A stretch of DNA of 39,341 nt from an uncultured Paracoccaceae bacterium (GCA_947489705.1 CANLEQ010000026.1:1-39341), one strand, 5' to 3'; positions 7,198 to 15,303 are shown, counted from the first letter of the stretch. Translations and numbers: made by a program. The notes: a model not told the origin generated them from the sequence alone.

Positions 7198-7782
7198 CTA
7201 TATGATCTTCACCTGTGTGCCTACTTCCGCCAGTTCGTAAAGTTCGACGATCTGTTCGTTATACAGGCCAATGCAGCCGTTAGAGGACCGCCGTCCGATC
7301 TTCCGAGTATCGTTGGTGCCGTGGATGCGATAGTATTGCCAACTCAGCCGGAGGGCGCGGATACCGAGGGGATTTTCTGGGCCTGGGCCGACATATTCTG
7401 GCAAGGTCGGGTCGCGCTCAAGCATGGAAGGTGTCGGAGCCCAGTCCGGAGCAGGATCCTTGTAGACAACACGCGTATAGCCCCGGCGGGTAAGATCCTC
7501 GCTCATCGGAACGCTGGTCGGGTAGAGCTTGTAGACACTCTCGTCTTCCGACCAGAACTGCAGCGCCCGGGAGACGGTATCACACAGGATCACGCCGTGA
7601 TCGAGGTTGTCGAAATGCTCCTGCCAGCTTTCCACCCGGAACGAAGACGTGTTCCGCCTGATGGCCTGCCTTGCCACGTCAGGTCTCTCGAGTTCCTGTC
7701 CGATTGCTGGTGCTGCAATCAGGCCAATACCTGTTCCCATGAGGGACCGAATGGCATCGCGTCTGCTTAGGGTCCTGCGCAT
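7198..7782 (-). CDS. L,D-transpeptidase (YkuD domain), exported
   Basis: L,D-transpeptidases form 3-3 crosslinks in peptidoglycan or attach proteins to it, using a catalytic Cys. This 194-residue protein starts with a twin-arginine-type signal (LSRRDAIRS followed by a hydrophobic stretch, residues 6-27). The YkuD core at the C-terminus has His154 in RIHGTND and Cys170 in SSNGCIGLYN. The DWAPTPSMLERDPTLPEYV region before it is typical of Rhodobacterial members. It stands on the minus strand in the metal island. A second member lies at 15364-16035. Gene order suggests it belongs with the envelope genes of the island. Confidence 0.9.
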   Translation of the reverse strand: MRRTLSRRDAIRSLMGTGIGLIAAPAIGQELERPDVARQAIRRNTSSFRVESWQEHFDNLDHGVILCDTVSRALQFWSEDESVYKLYPTSVPMSEDLTRRGYTRVVYKDPAPDWAPTPSMLERDPTLPEYVGPGPENPLGIRALRLSWQYYRIHGTNDTRKIGRRSSNGCIGLYNEQIVELYELAEVGTQVKII

Positions 7783-7902
7783 TATTCCTGCTCCTTGCGT
7801 CTTTAGAATTTTCTGTAGGGTGCACGGCTGGGCGCAACTTGTGCAGCTGCCAACCCCTGGAAGACGAATCGTGATCTCGTGTGCTCCGACAGCACGCGAT
7901 GA

Positions 7903-8859
7903 CTACGGGTGCGAGGCTTCTTTCCGATCGGAACCGTTCGCTGCATCGCCATGGCCATAGAGATCGGCATTTTTGTGCGCGTGATCCGTATGCTCGAATT
8001 CCAGGCTCGAATGGTTGATCCCGAAGCGATCCGTCAGGCTTCCTTTGAGATCCGCCTTGACCTCTTCGAGGCGGCTCCAGCCCTCGTCGGTCATGACCAC
8101 ATGACAGTCGAGGGCCGCCTCATGCTCCTGCATCTGCCACAGATGGACGTGATGGACATCCTCCACCCCCTCGATTTCGCGCATCGCCTCGATCACGGCG
8201 TCACAATCCAGATCTGGCGGGCTGCCCAGCATGAGCGTCCTGATCGGACCGCCGATCTCGGTGAAGGCCAGGTAGAGAATGTAGAGCGCGATGCCGATCG
8301 TGATCGCCGGATCGACCCACCGAATGTCGTAGAGGATAATGAGCGACCCGCCGACGATCACGGCGACCGACGCGAGCGCATCGGAGAGGTTGTGCAGGAA
8401 CAAGGCGCGGATGTTCACGCTGCCCTTCTGCATGGAATAGGTCAGCACCGCGGTCAGCGTGTCCACGACCAGCGCAACCCCTCCCAGGATCACGACCGTC
8501 CAGCCTGCGACCTCGGGCGGGTCGATCATCCGCATTCCGCCCTCGTAGATCAGGTAGAAGCCTATGAGGATCAACGTGGTGTAGTTGATCAGCGCGGCCA
8601 CGATCTCGATCCGGCCGTAGCCAAAGGTCATCCGTTCGTCAGCCGGTCGCCGGGCGATCTTTCGCGCCGCGAATGCGATCACCAGCGAGGCCATGTCCGA
8701 GAAGTTATGCAGGGCGTCGGCAATCAGAGCGAGACTGCCTGACAGGATGCCGCCGACGATCTGCGCGACGGTCAAAAGACCGTTGGCCCAGATCGCAATG
8801 GAGACGCGACGGTCGCCGGACTCGGGATCGATATGGGCATGGCTGTGATCGTGCGGCAC
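7903..8859 (-). CDS. czcD: Cation diffusion facilitator, CzcD/ZitB-type zinc exporter
   Basis: The 318-residue protein is an inner-membrane metal/proton antiporter with six membrane segments and a C-terminal cytoplasmic metal-binding domain. The metal site is visible as HNFSD (His51, Asp55) in helix 2 and HNLSD (His156, Asp160) in helix 5, the zinc-subfamily pattern. Both tails are rich in His (HDHSHAH at the start, HTDHAHKNAD at the end). The start is a GTG at 8857-8859 with GAGGAG seven bases upstream. That binding site lies in a perfect hairpin (8867-8887), and a MerR-type promoter lies above it (8889-8919), so both transcription and translation may respond to metal. Confidence 0.93.
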   Translation of the reverse strand: MPHDHSHAHIDPESGDRRVSIAIWANGLLTVAQIVGGILSGSLALIADALHNFSDMASLVIAFAARKIARRPADERMTFGYGRIEIVAALINYTTLILIGFYLIYEGGMRMIDPPEVAGWTVVILGGVALVVDTLTAVLTYSMQKGSVNIRALFLHNLSDALASVAVIVGGSLIILYDIRWVDPAITIGIALYILYLAFTEIGGPIRTLMLGSPPDLDCDAVIEAMREIEGVEDVHHVHLWQMQEHEAALDCHVVMTDEGWSRLEEVKADLKGSLTDRFGINHSSLEFEHTDHAHKNADLYGHGDAANGSDRKEASHP

Positions 8860-8866
8860 GGAAAGG

Positions 8867-8887
8867 CTCCTCGAATCGTTCGAGGAG
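8867..8887 (-). promoter_or_regulatory. Hairpin sequestering the czcD ribosome binding site
   Basis: CTCCTCGAA and TTCGAGGAG form a perfect 9-bp stem with a 3-base loop in the leader of czcD. On the transcript the 3' arm contains the GAGGAG that should bind the ribosome. The folded form would hide it. Translational control or mRNA stabilisation is inferred, not shown. Confidence 0.55.
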
Positions 8888-8888
8888 G

Positions 8889-8919
8889 GATGTATTGGCT
8901 ACAGTAGCTGTAGCTTCAA
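8889..8919 (-). promoter_or_regulatory. MerR-type promoter/operator of czcD
   Basis: On the minus strand a -35 TTGAAG and a -10 TACATC are separated by 19 bases instead of the usual 17. The spacer carries the dyad GCTACAG-CTA-CTGTAGC. A long spacer with a central dyad is the hallmark of promoters that MerR-family activators untwist when metal binds. The zntA promoter at 20294-20324 has the same arrangement and a similar dyad. The MerR-type gene at 9953-10381 is the obvious regulator. Confidence 0.75.
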
Positions 8920-8929
8920 GCCCTGTTCG

Positions 8930-9256
8930 TCATGTGCCGCGCGGGGCCATCAGGATGACCGTTGCGCCAGCGAGGCAGATTGCGGTGCCGATCACGTCCC
9001 ATCTGTCCGGGCGCTGCCCCTCGGCCAACCACATCCAGAGAACCGACGCTGCGATATAGATGCCGCCATAGGCTGCGAAGGCGCGTCCCGCCGTGGCGGT
9101 CTCGACCTGAGCGAGCAGCCATCCAAAAATCACGAGCGAAAGGATGCCCGGCACCAGCCAAAGTGGAGCGGCCCCGAGGCGCCACCATGCCCAGATTGCG
9201 AAGCAGCCGGCGATCTCAGCCAATGCGGCCAGCGGATATGCGATTACGGCAGGCAT
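8930..9256 (-). CDS. ynfA: YnfA family small membrane transporter-like protein
   Basis: The 108-residue protein has the exact length of E. coli YnfA (UPF0060). It shows four membrane helices, for example [22 protein letters not shown] and [16 protein letters not shown], followed by [20 protein letters not shown]. The family is structurally related to small multidrug resistance transporters. The ATG at 9256 fits the family N-terminus ([17 protein letters not shown]). It starts 17 bases after the stop of the CDF-like gene, so merR, this CDF-like gene and ynfA probably form one minus-strand operon. Confidence 0.9.
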   Translation of the reverse strand: MPAVIAYPLAALAEIAGCFAIWAWWRLGAAPLWLVPGILSLVIFGWLLAQVETATAGRAFAAYGGIYIAASVLWMWLAEGQRPDRWDVIGTAICLAGATVILMAPRGT

Positions 9257-9273
9257 GTCAGGCGGGTTCTCTG

Positions 9274-9888
9274 CTATCCAACCGAATCGTCGTGGACGGC
9301 CTTGTGGTGCTCGCCATGGGCATCCCGCAGGATGTCGACGCCGCCCCAGGCGGCGACCGCCGCCACCGCCACGCCGACGACGAGGTCGGGCCAATTGCTG
9401 CCAAGCCAGGCCACCAGCCCGCCCGCGACGAGGATACCGAGATTGGCCACGAAGTCGTTCAGGCTGAAGGTGTTGGCTGCGCGCACGTTTACGTCCGGTT
9501 CCTGGATGCGACGCAGCAGGATCACGCAGACCAGGTTCACCGCCGCCGCGATCACCGCCATCACGATCATGATGGGACCAAGGGGGTCCGATCCTTCCAG
9601 GAACCGTCGCCCTGCATCGAAGAGGATCCCCACGGCGAAGAGGATGAGGAGGCTACCTGAAACGGTCGCGGCGATGCGTTTCCATCGGTCGGATCGGGAC
9701 ATGGCAAAGAGGCTGAGAGCGTAGACGAAGGCGTCGGAGGTGTTATCGAGCCCGTTGGCGATCAGGGCCGAGGAATCGCCGACAGCGCCCGTGCCGAAGA
9801 AGCCTATGGCAATGGCGAGGTTCAGGATCAGGACGATCCAGAGGATGCGGCGTTGCCTGGCGTCTCGCGGTTCGATTTTCTCGCTCAT
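9274..9888 (-). CDS. CDF-like cation transporter, short form without canonical metal motif
   Basis: The 204-residue protein resembles the membrane part of cation diffusion facilitators ([40 protein letters not shown]) but lacks the C-terminal cytoplasmic domain. In helix 2 the HxxxD motif reads DNTSD (Asp48, Asp52). In helix 5 only the Asp (145) of the second motif remains, since four positions earlier there is Phe. The short tail [11 protein letters not shown] could bind metal. Such short members are often linked to MerR regulators, as here. Substrate and direction are uncertain. The ATG at 9888 follows AAAAGG; a longer frame to 9972 would overlap the regulator gene. Confidence 0.8.
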   Translation of the reverse strand: MSEKIEPRDARQRRILWIVLILNLAIAIGFFGTGAVGDSSALIANGLDNTSDAFVYALSLFAMSRSDRWKRIAATVSGSLLILFAVGILFDAGRRFLEGSDPLGPIMIVMAVIAAAVNLVCVILLRRIQEPDVNVRAANTFSLNDFVANLGILVAGGLVAWLGSNWPDLVVGVAVAAVAAWGGVDILRDAHGEHHKAVHDDSVG

Positions 9889-9952
9889 ACGATGCGCCTT
9901 TTTCCGGACGCACGAACGGACCAGCAAGGCAGGTAATTCCGATCGCGAAATC

Positions 9953-10381
9953 TCACGCCCCGATTTCCTCATGATCCGTCAGGCACTCGGAGTGGTCGCG
10001 CAAGACCTCGAGCACCCGGCAATCTGCCGTGCTTCCGCCGCTGCATTCGTGCACCATTCGTTGAAGCTCGGTACGTAGCGCTTCGAGCCGGGCCATCCGC
10101 CGCTCCACCTGCTTAAGCTGTCGTCTCGCAATCCCGTCTGCCTCCTGGCAGGGCCGATCGGGATGGTCGCTGAGATCCAGTAACTCACGAATTGCATCGA
10201 GCGATAAACCCAGCTGTCGCGCGTGTCGGATGAAGGACAACCGGTCAAGTTCGGTATCGGTATAGCGGCGCTGCCCACCTTCAGTCCGGCCCGGCTCCGG
10301 CATCAGCCCGACCTGCTCATAGTAGCGGATCGTCTGCACCTTCGTGCCGGTCTTTTTCCCCAAATCGCCGATCGTCAGCAT
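9953..10381 (-). CDS. MerR-family metal-responsive regulator (CadR/PbrR-like)
   Basis: The 142-residue protein has the MerR winged helix at residues 1-70 (MLTIGDLGKKTGTKVQTIRY, YEQVGLMPEPGR, QRRYTDTELDRLSFI), a dimerisation helix (about 84-110) and a C-terminal metal loop. Cys78, Cys113 and Cys121 (HECSGGSTADC) correspond in order and spacing to the three Cys that bind Cd/Pb/Zn in CadR and PbrR. An extra Cys133 lies near the end. GGAGG precedes the ATG. It is divergent from the first sco operon, whose MerR-type promoter begins 110 bases away. It probably controls that operon, czcD and zntA. Confidence 0.93.
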   Translation of the reverse strand: MLTIGDLGKKTGTKVQTIRYYEQVGLMPEPGRTEGGQRRYTDTELDRLSFIRHARQLGLSLDAIRELLDLSDHPDRPCQEADGIARRQLKQVERRMARLEALRTELQRMVHECSGGSTADCRVLEVLRDHSECLTDHEEIGA

Positions 10382-10491
10382 CTGTGCCTCCGTAAAACGT
10401 CAAGTCTTGGTAGGTTTTTGAGCGTGGATTGGCAAGGCGGGCCAAGCCTTCACATGCACGTGACAGCGCACCACAATCTCGGTGAAAGTGG

Positions 10492-10522
10492 TTGAACCTT
10501 CAGTGGCTAGAGGATGTACCCG
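10492..10522 (+). promoter_or_regulatory. MerR-type promoter/operator of the sco-dsb operon
   Basis: TTGAAC and TACCCG are separated by a 19-base spacer, CTTCAGTGGCTAGAGGATG. The spacer has an imperfect dyad (CTTCAG, CTAGAG) and recalls the lead/cadmium-type operators of MerR proteins. Its arms differ from the CTACAG/CTGTAG arms before czcD and zntA. The -10 match is weak, as expected for an activator-dependent promoter. Confidence 0.6.
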
Positions 10523-10557
10523 GGTCGTTAACCAAGAACGGCGGGCAGGCGATCTAC

Positions 10558-11166
10558 ATGACGCTGACATTTATTCGTAAAGCGCTCTGGGCGCTGGCCG
10601 GTGTTGCCGCCCTTGCGTTTGTCTGGCTTCTTCTCTGGGGCGATTATCGCGCAGATCTGGCGCGGACCGATGGGGAGCTCACCTTTCGAGCGGATTTCGA
10701 GCTGACAGATCATAAAGGAATGCTTCGCACGCAGGAGGACTTCGCGGGCCGGTGGATGATCGTCTTCTTTGGCTTCGCCAACTGTCCGGATGTCTGCCCG
10801 ACCACGCTTTCCGAGGTCGCGGCGGTCATGGACGATCTGGGGGAAGACGCGGAGCAGGTGCAACCGCTCTTCATCTCGATCGACCCGGAGCGCGACACGC
10901 CGGCGGCGCTGGCGGACTTCGTACCGCGCTTCGACGCAGGCATCCTCGGATTGACCGGAACGCCCGACCAGATCGCGAAGACATCGAACACACTCAAGAT
11001 CTTCTACGAGAAGGTCGAAGAAGCCTCCGCACCGGACGGCTACACGATGGGTCATTCGTCGCAGCTGTTCCTGTTCGGCCCCGAGGCGGGGTTCGTGACG
11101 TCGTGGGCGTACGGCACGCCGGCAGAGGAGATCGTCGCCGATCTGCGGGAGCGGATCGCTCGATGA
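10558..11166 (+). CDS. sco: SCO1/SenC family copper chaperone (first copy)
   Basis: Sco proteins deliver copper to the CuA centre of cytochrome c oxidase or act as periplasmic thiol oxidoreductases. This 202-residue protein has an N-terminal membrane anchor (residues 9-28) and a thioredoxin fold. The copper ligands are Cys76 and Cys80 in CPDVCPTT and His166 in TMGHSSQLFLF. The SIDPERDTP loop is also typical. It opens an operon with dsbB (ATGA overlap), dsbA, pcuAC, a second sco, an M23 peptidase and two small genes. The ATG at 10558 is preferred over an upstream TTG. Confidence 0.94.
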   Translation: MTLTFIRKALWALAGVAALAFVWLLLWGDYRADLARTDGELTFRADFELTDHKGMLRTQEDFAGRWMIVFFGFANCPDVCPTTLSEVAAVMDDLGEDAEQVQPLFISIDPERDTPAALADFVPRFDAGILGLTGTPDQIAKTSNTLKIFYEKVEEASAPDGYTMGHSSQLFLFGPEAGFVTSWAYGTPAEEIVADLRERIAR

Positions 11167-11588
11167 CGCAGAGGCTTTCTGCCGACGCCGCGCTTGCCGG
11201 CGCATGGATCGTTGCGCTGACCGCCTCGCTTGCCGTGCTGTTCATCGGCGAGGTGCTGGGTCAGATGCCTTGCCTTCTGTGCTGGTATCAGCGCGCCTTC
11301 ATGTTCCCGCTGCCCATCGTTCTGGGCCTCGGGCTGTGGTGCCAGGACCGCCGCGTCGGGCGTTATGGCATCGCGCTCGCGCTCTCCGGCGGCGCCGTCG
11401 CGCTCTGGCATCTGGGGCTCTACGCCGGTCTCGTCCCCGAGCGCATCCAGCCCTGCACCGCGACGGGACCGTCCTGCACCGACGCCGACCAACTCATCCT
11501 TGGCATACCCATTCCGCTTCTGTCGCTTCTCGCCTTCGCACTCATCGCCGGCCTCTCGGCCGCTTCGCTCATGGATACCAAGAGATGA
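11163..11588 (+). CDS. dsbB: DsbB-type disulfide oxidoreductase, inner membrane
   Basis: DsbB reoxidises DsbA and passes electrons to quinone. The 141-residue protein has four membrane helices and the two cysteine pairs: CLLC (Cys37, Cys40) after the first helix and Cys98 and Cys105 (PCTATGPSC) in the second periplasmic loop. The WYQRAFM segment after the first pair fits the family. Its ATG overlaps the sco stop (ATGA), and it overlaps the following dsbA gene in the same way. This predicts a dedicated DsbA/DsbB pair for the island. Confidence 0.92.
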   Translation: MTQRLSADAALAGAWIVALTASLAVLFIGEVLGQMPCLLCWYQRAFMFPLPIVLGLGLWCQDRRVGRYGIALALSGGAVALWHLGLYAGLVPERIQPCTATGPSCTDADQLILGIPIPLLSLLAFALIAGLSAASLMDTKR

Positions 11589-12244
11589 CACGCAAACCCC
11601 TGCTTCTCGGCGCACTCGCGCTCGCTCTCGCCGTCTTCGCTGTCGCGGCCTGGTTCGCAACCCGTCCTGCGCCCGTCGCCGACGCCGCGCCCGTGGCCCC
11701 CGACATGGCCGAGGCCCTGCTGCGCCCCCATTCGCCGATCCTCGGTCCGGAAGAGGCGCCCGTCACCATCGTCGAGTTCTTCGATCCGGCCTGCGAGGCC
11801 TGCCGCGCCTTCTACCCCGTGGTGAAGGACATTATGGCCGAGCATGGCGATGCCGTCCGTGTCGCGATCCGATACACGCCGTTCCACGGGGAGGCCTCGG
11901 AAGAGGCCATCCGCGTCCTGGAGGCGGCAAGAATGCAGGGCGTTTTCGAGCCGGTACTGGAGGCGCTCCTGCGCGAGCAGCCCCGCTGGGCGTCGCATGG
12001 CGCGCCAAAACCGGGGCTAATCCTCAAGGTCGCTGCGTCGGCCGGTCTCGACGCCGAAGCCGCCGAAACGCAAATTCTGGCGCCGGATGTCGTTGGCATT
12101 CTCAACCAGGACCGCGCGGACGTGGAGACCGTGGGCGTGCGTGGAACACCGACCTTCTTCGTCAACGGCAAACCGCTCGATCCGTTCGGAGAGGCGGAAC
12201 TCCGGGCGCTGGTCGCGGCGGAAGTCGCGGCGGCTGAAAGCTGA
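11585..12244 (+). CDS. DsbA family thioredoxin-fold oxidoreductase
   Basis: This 219-residue exported protein has a hydrophobic N-terminal anchor or signal (residues 5-25) and a thioredoxin fold. The active site is CEAC (70-73) in VEFFDPACEACRAF and the cis-proline loop is RGTPTFFVNG. The opening PILGPEEAPVTIVEF is typical of the DsbA/DsbG-like group. Coupled to dsbB by an ATGA overlap, it probably oxidises or keeps in the right state the cysteines of the neighbouring Sco proteins. That link is inferred from gene order. Confidence 0.92.
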   Translation: MTRKPLLLGALALALAVFAVAAWFATRPAPVADAAPVAPDMAEALLRPHSPILGPEEAPVTIVEFFDPACEACRAFYPVVKDIMAEHGDAVRVAIRYTPFHGEASEEAIRVLEAARMQGVFEPVLEALLREQPRWASHGAPKPGLILKVAASAGLDAEAAETQILAPDVVGILNQDRADVETVGVRGTPTFFVNGKPLDPFGEAELRALVAAEVAAAES

Positions 12245-12284
12245 CCTGGCGGGACGCGCGACCGATAACCGAGAAGGACCCGAA

Positions 12285-12749
12285 ATGAAGTACATCCTTA
12301 TCGCCATGCTTGTGGCCATGACCCTACCCTTCGGCCTCGCAACGTCCGCACGTGCCGGATCCGGAGATGTCGTCGTCGAGAATGCATGGTCGCGGGCCTC
12401 CATCGGCACCGGCCGACCCGGCGCGGCCTACATGGAGATCCGCAACGCGGGCGACGAGGCAGTTACGCTGACCGGGCTCCGGACAGGCCTTGCCGTGAGG
12501 CCCGAGATTCACCTGACCTCCACCGACGACCGGGGCGTGAGCTCGATGAGTCAGGTGGGCGAGATCGTCATCGCACCGGACGAGATCGTCGTATTGGAGC
12601 CCGGCGGGCTGCACGCCATGCTGATGCAGTTGCAGCGTCCGATGGAAGAAGGCGAGACCTTCCCGCTCACCTTCATGTTCTCCGACGGCGGCGAGGTAAC
12701 AGTCGAAGTGTCGGTCCTCGGCGTCGCTGCCCGCGGGCCGAACGGCTGA
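12285..12749 (+). CDS. PCuAC periplasmic copper chaperone
   Basis: PCuAC proteins bind Cu(I) in the periplasm and hand it to Sco or directly to the CuA site. The 154-residue protein has a signal peptide (cleavage likely after ARA at 24) and the full family motif H(M)x10-M-x21-H-x-M: His76, Met88, His110 and Met112 (GGLHAMLM). The first optional Met is Leu77. GAGAAGG precedes the ATG. It lies between two sco genes; its stop shares one base with the start of the second. This is the expected set for oxidase copper loading. Confidence 0.95.
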   Translation: MKYILIAMLVAMTLPFGLATSARAGSGDVVVENAWSRASIGTGRPGAAYMEIRNAGDEAVTLTGLRTGLAVRPEIHLTSTDDRGVSSMSQVGEIVIAPDEIVVLEPGGLHAMLMQLQRPMEEGETFPLTFMFSDGGEVTVEVSVLGVAARGPNG

Positions 12750-13375
12750 TGCGGCGGCGTACTCTTGTCGGCGGCGGCGTCGCAGGCTGCGGTATTCTCG
12801 GCCTGACGCTTTTTGCGGGCTGGTGGCAGGTTGGCGGTCCCGGTGCGTCGGAACCCGTCGGCGCGCGTCCGCTGCCACTCGCCGCGATGGAGTTCAGTTT
12901 GACGGATCAGGACGGTCGCGCGGTCGGCCCGGAGACGCTGATCGGATCGCCAACCATGGCCTTCTTCGGCTTCACCTATTGTCCCGACGTGTGCCCGACC
13001 ACGCTTGCGGACATCTCTGGCTGGCTGGACGCATTGGGCGGGGATGCCGAGCAGTTGAACGTTGTCTTCATCACGGTCGACCCGGAGCGGGACACCGTGG
13101 AGGCAATGGCGGAGTACGTCGACTATTTCCACCCGGCGATCCGCGGCTGGACTGGTACGGAGCAGCAGATAGACCAGGCGGTCGAAGGTTTTCGGGCAAC
13201 CTACGAAAAGGTCCCGACCGACAATGGCGACTACACGATGAACCACACGGCGAGTGTCTTCCTGTTCGACGCGCAGGGGAGCTTCGTGACCACCATCGAC
13301 TACCACGAACCGAGAGAATTCGCGGTGCCGAAAATTCGCCGCGCAATGAATGAAGAAGAAGCAAAGGGGGCATGA
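12749..13375 (+). CDS. sco: SCO1/SenC family copper chaperone (second copy)
   Basis: The 208-residue protein has a membrane anchor (residues 7-27) and a Sco thioredoxin fold with Cys78 and Cys82 (CPDVCPTT) and His166 (TMNHTASVFLF). It differs from the first copy in the N-terminus and in many core residues, so it is a diverged paralogue rather than a recent duplicate. Two Sco proteins in one operon suggest a division of labour, for example copper transfer and thiol reduction. Its ATG shares a base with the pcuAC stop, and the M23 gene overlaps its end. Confidence 0.94.
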   Translation: MRRRTLVGGGVAGCGILGLTLFAGWWQVGGPGASEPVGARPLPLAAMEFSLTDQDGRAVGPETLIGSPTMAFFGFTYCPDVCPTTLADISGWLDALGGDAEQLNVVFITVDPERDTVEAMAEYVDYFHPAIRGWTGTEQQIDQAVEGFRATYEKVPTDNGDYTMNHTASVFLFDAQGSFVTTIDYHEPREFAVPKIRRAMNEEEAKGA

Positions 13376-14760
13376 TGAGGTTGAAATACTGGGCCGCAGG
13401 ATTGGCGATGACCGGCGGTGCGATAACGATGGCTATGGTGCCGACCGGCAGGGCCAAGAGCGAGCCGGCCGCGCCGGGGCCGGCCGAGGCGGCTCTGTGG
13501 ATGGCCGGGCCTGTCGCGTTTCCGGAACAGCTGGACGCCGTTGCGTTCGATACCGCCCTCGCGGTGCCGAGCCGGGATTTCGACACCCTATCCCTGGCTT
13601 TTCCGACAGAAGCACAGGCCCTGCCGATAGCCGGGAATCCCCCGCTCAGGGCCGTTCCTCAGCCGATCATATGGTCGCGCGAAATTGCCTCCGGCGAGAC
13701 ACTCGACGCGCTGCTGACGCAAGCCGGCCTTGCCAAGGCGGATCGCGTTGAAGCGGCGCTGGCGCTCGGAGTCGAATATGATCTCCGGCGCCTGCGTCCG
13801 GGCTATGGGGTGACGGTCACTACGGCGCCTAGTGGCATCCTGCGCAGCGTTTTGCTTGACGTCGAGGACGGCATGCGGATCGAAGCGATCTTCGGCGGCC
13901 AGCCCGAGATCCGTGTCGTAACCCCCGAACCGGAAACCGCCACCCTGGTTAGGGAGGTCCAAATCACAAGCTCACTCTTCGCAGCGCTCGACGAGGCACG
14001 AATCCCGGAGCGTTTCGCCGTCGATCTGGCGCAAATCCTGGCTGGCACCCTAGATTTCCGCCGTGATCTCAGTGGCGGCGAAACGCTGCAAATCCTTTGG
14101 CGCGAGGCGCGCCTGGATGATGAGATCATCGGACAACCGGAAATTACTTTCGCTGCGCTCGATCTCGGGATGGGGCGCTACGAAATTGTCTGGCCCGAGG
14201 ATGGCACGGGCAGCGCCACGATCTATCTCGACGGGGAAGTGGTTCGTGTCTTTGCCCAGCCTGTGGCGGGGTCGCGGCTCAGTTCCGTCTTCGGCCGGCG
14301 CAAGCATCCCATCTATGGCAATGTACGCATGCATACCGGTGTCGATTTCGCGGCGCCACGCGGGACGCCGGTACGTGCGACGGCGCCAGGGCGTATTGCT
14401 TTCACCGGTCGCCGGGGCGGCTACGGTCGCGTCGTCGAAATCGCCCACGGTACGGAAACCATGACCCGCTATGCGCATCTAAGCGCGGTGCCGGATGGCC
14501 TTGCCAAAGGTCAGCGTGTCTCGGCCGGCGATATGATCGGACAAGTCGGGGCTACCGGAACGGCGACGGGGCCGAACCTGCACTACGAAGTGCGCGTGGA
14601 TGGGCGTCCTACCGATCCGCTGTCCAATGGGCGACTTGCGGAAGCCATCGAGCACGAAACGCAGGACGGCGCGAGCTTAAAACAGCTGATTGAGGCGCGT
14701 GCGCGGCTCAAGGACGCACTCTCCAGCGATTTTGCATCCAGCATTCGCGAAAGGCTCTGA
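13372..14760 (+). CDS. M23 family metallopeptidase (LytM domain), exported
   Basis: The 462-residue protein has an N-terminal signal or anchor (residues 5-24), a long middle part with two LysM/OapA-like beta modules (about 98-190 and 195-295) and a C-terminal LytM domain. Zinc ligands and catalytic residues are visible: His321 and Asp325 in RMHTGVDFAAPRGTPV, His369 in TRYAHLS and His404 in GPNLHYEV. The complete HxxxD/HxH pattern suggests an active endopeptidase cutting peptidoglycan crosslinks. It is coupled to sco (ATGA), an unusual place for a cell-wall hydrolase. Confidence 0.92.
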   Translation: MMRLKYWAAGLAMTGGAITMAMVPTGRAKSEPAAPGPAEAALWMAGPVAFPEQLDAVAFDTALAVPSRDFDTLSLAFPTEAQALPIAGNPPLRAVPQPIIWSREIASGETLDALLTQAGLAKADRVEAALALGVEYDLRRLRPGYGVTVTTAPSGILRSVLLDVEDGMRIEAIFGGQPEIRVVTPEPETATLVREVQITSSLFAALDEARIPERFAVDLAQILAGTLDFRRDLSGGETLQILWREARLDDEIIGQPEITFAALDLGMGRYEIVWPEDGTGSATIYLDGEVVRVFAQPVAGSRLSSVFGRRKHPIYGNVRMHTGVDFAAPRGTPVRATAPGRIAFTGRRGGYGRVVEIAHGTETMTRYAHLSAVPDGLAKGQRVSAGDMIGQVGATGTATGPNLHYEVRVDGRPTDPLSNGRLAEAIEHETQDGASLKQLIEARARLKDALSSDFASSIRERL

Positions 14761-14763
14761 ACC

Positions 14764-14910
14764 GTGAGAGTTCTTTTTACCGCGATGGCGACCGCTATTG
14801 TCTTCCTTTTTGCCAGCAAAGCTTTGGCCCAAGTGATCGGGATCGACGATGTTTTCTCCAGCCGCAATGACGGCTCGGCGGACCTCTTTACAAGCGAAGA
14901 AGGAAACTGA
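14764..14910 (+). CDS. Small exported protein, 48 residues
   Basis: A GTG three bases after the M23 stop opens a 49-codon frame. The product has a clear signal peptide (RVLFTAMATAIVFLFASKALA, cleavage after residue 22). That leaves about 26 residues (QVIGIDDVFSS and an acidic end LFTSEEGN). The next gene begins three bases after its stop, so it fits tightly into the operon. I do not recognise a family. The spacing and signal peptide make it more likely to be real than its length suggests. Confidence 0.6.
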   Translation: MRVLFTAMATAIVFLFASKALAQVIGIDDVFSSRNDGSADLFTSEEGN

Positions 14911-14913
14911 TCG

Positions 14914-15219
14914 ATGTTACAAGAACGGGCCACAAACAAGAAGATTATCCTATTTGCAGGGCTACTGGCGCTCGGAAGCTGTGCTGTTCCATCCAGTGAT
15001 AGCAGGGACCCGGAGCCAGCCGTATCCCAGGAGGTGCTGACGCAGCTGAGCACCTTGGCCGCCCCATATCAGGATCTGCAATCGGTGCGTCTGCGGCCCG
15101 GGGATGGGTGCTACTGGTACCGGCATGTCGGGCCGGTCGAGACGACCATGCTGCCGCTCCGTACGCCTGAAGGACGCCCGATCTGCACTCAGGCCACGGC
15201 GCAGGCTGCGAGCTCGTGA
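14914..15219 (+). CDS. Small lipoprotein, unknown function
   Basis: The 101-residue product has a lipoprotein signal: a basic start (NKK), a hydrophobic run IILFAGLLAL and the lipobox LGSC with Cys23. The mature part has a conserved-looking aromatic segment, RPGDGCYWYRHVGPVETTML, and a second cysteine pair with ICTQA near the end. It ends the copper/disulfide operon. Lipoprotein maturation genes lspA and lnt are in the next operon, so it could be one of their clients. Function unknown. Confidence 0.75.
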   Translation: MLQERATNKKIILFAGLLALGSCAVPSSDSRDPEPAVSQEVLTQLSTLAAPYQDLQSVRLRPGDGCYWYRHVGPVETTMLPLRTPEGRPICTQATAQAASS

Positions 15220-15267
15220 ATGGGCCTGTTTCTACGTCAGAAACCAACATATCGAGCCCAGTCAGCG

Positions 15268-15303
15268 CCGTTCCTTGCCTGGACGGCCGCAAGCAAGGAA
15301 CGG
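15268..15303. terminator. Hairpin between convergent operons
   Basis: CCGTTCCTTGC and GCAAGGAACGG form a perfect 11-bp stem with a 14-base loop between the lipoprotein gene (plus) and the L,D-transpeptidase gene (minus). No T-run follows on either side. It may stop transcription with Rho or protect the 3' ends of both transcripts. Confidence 0.5.
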
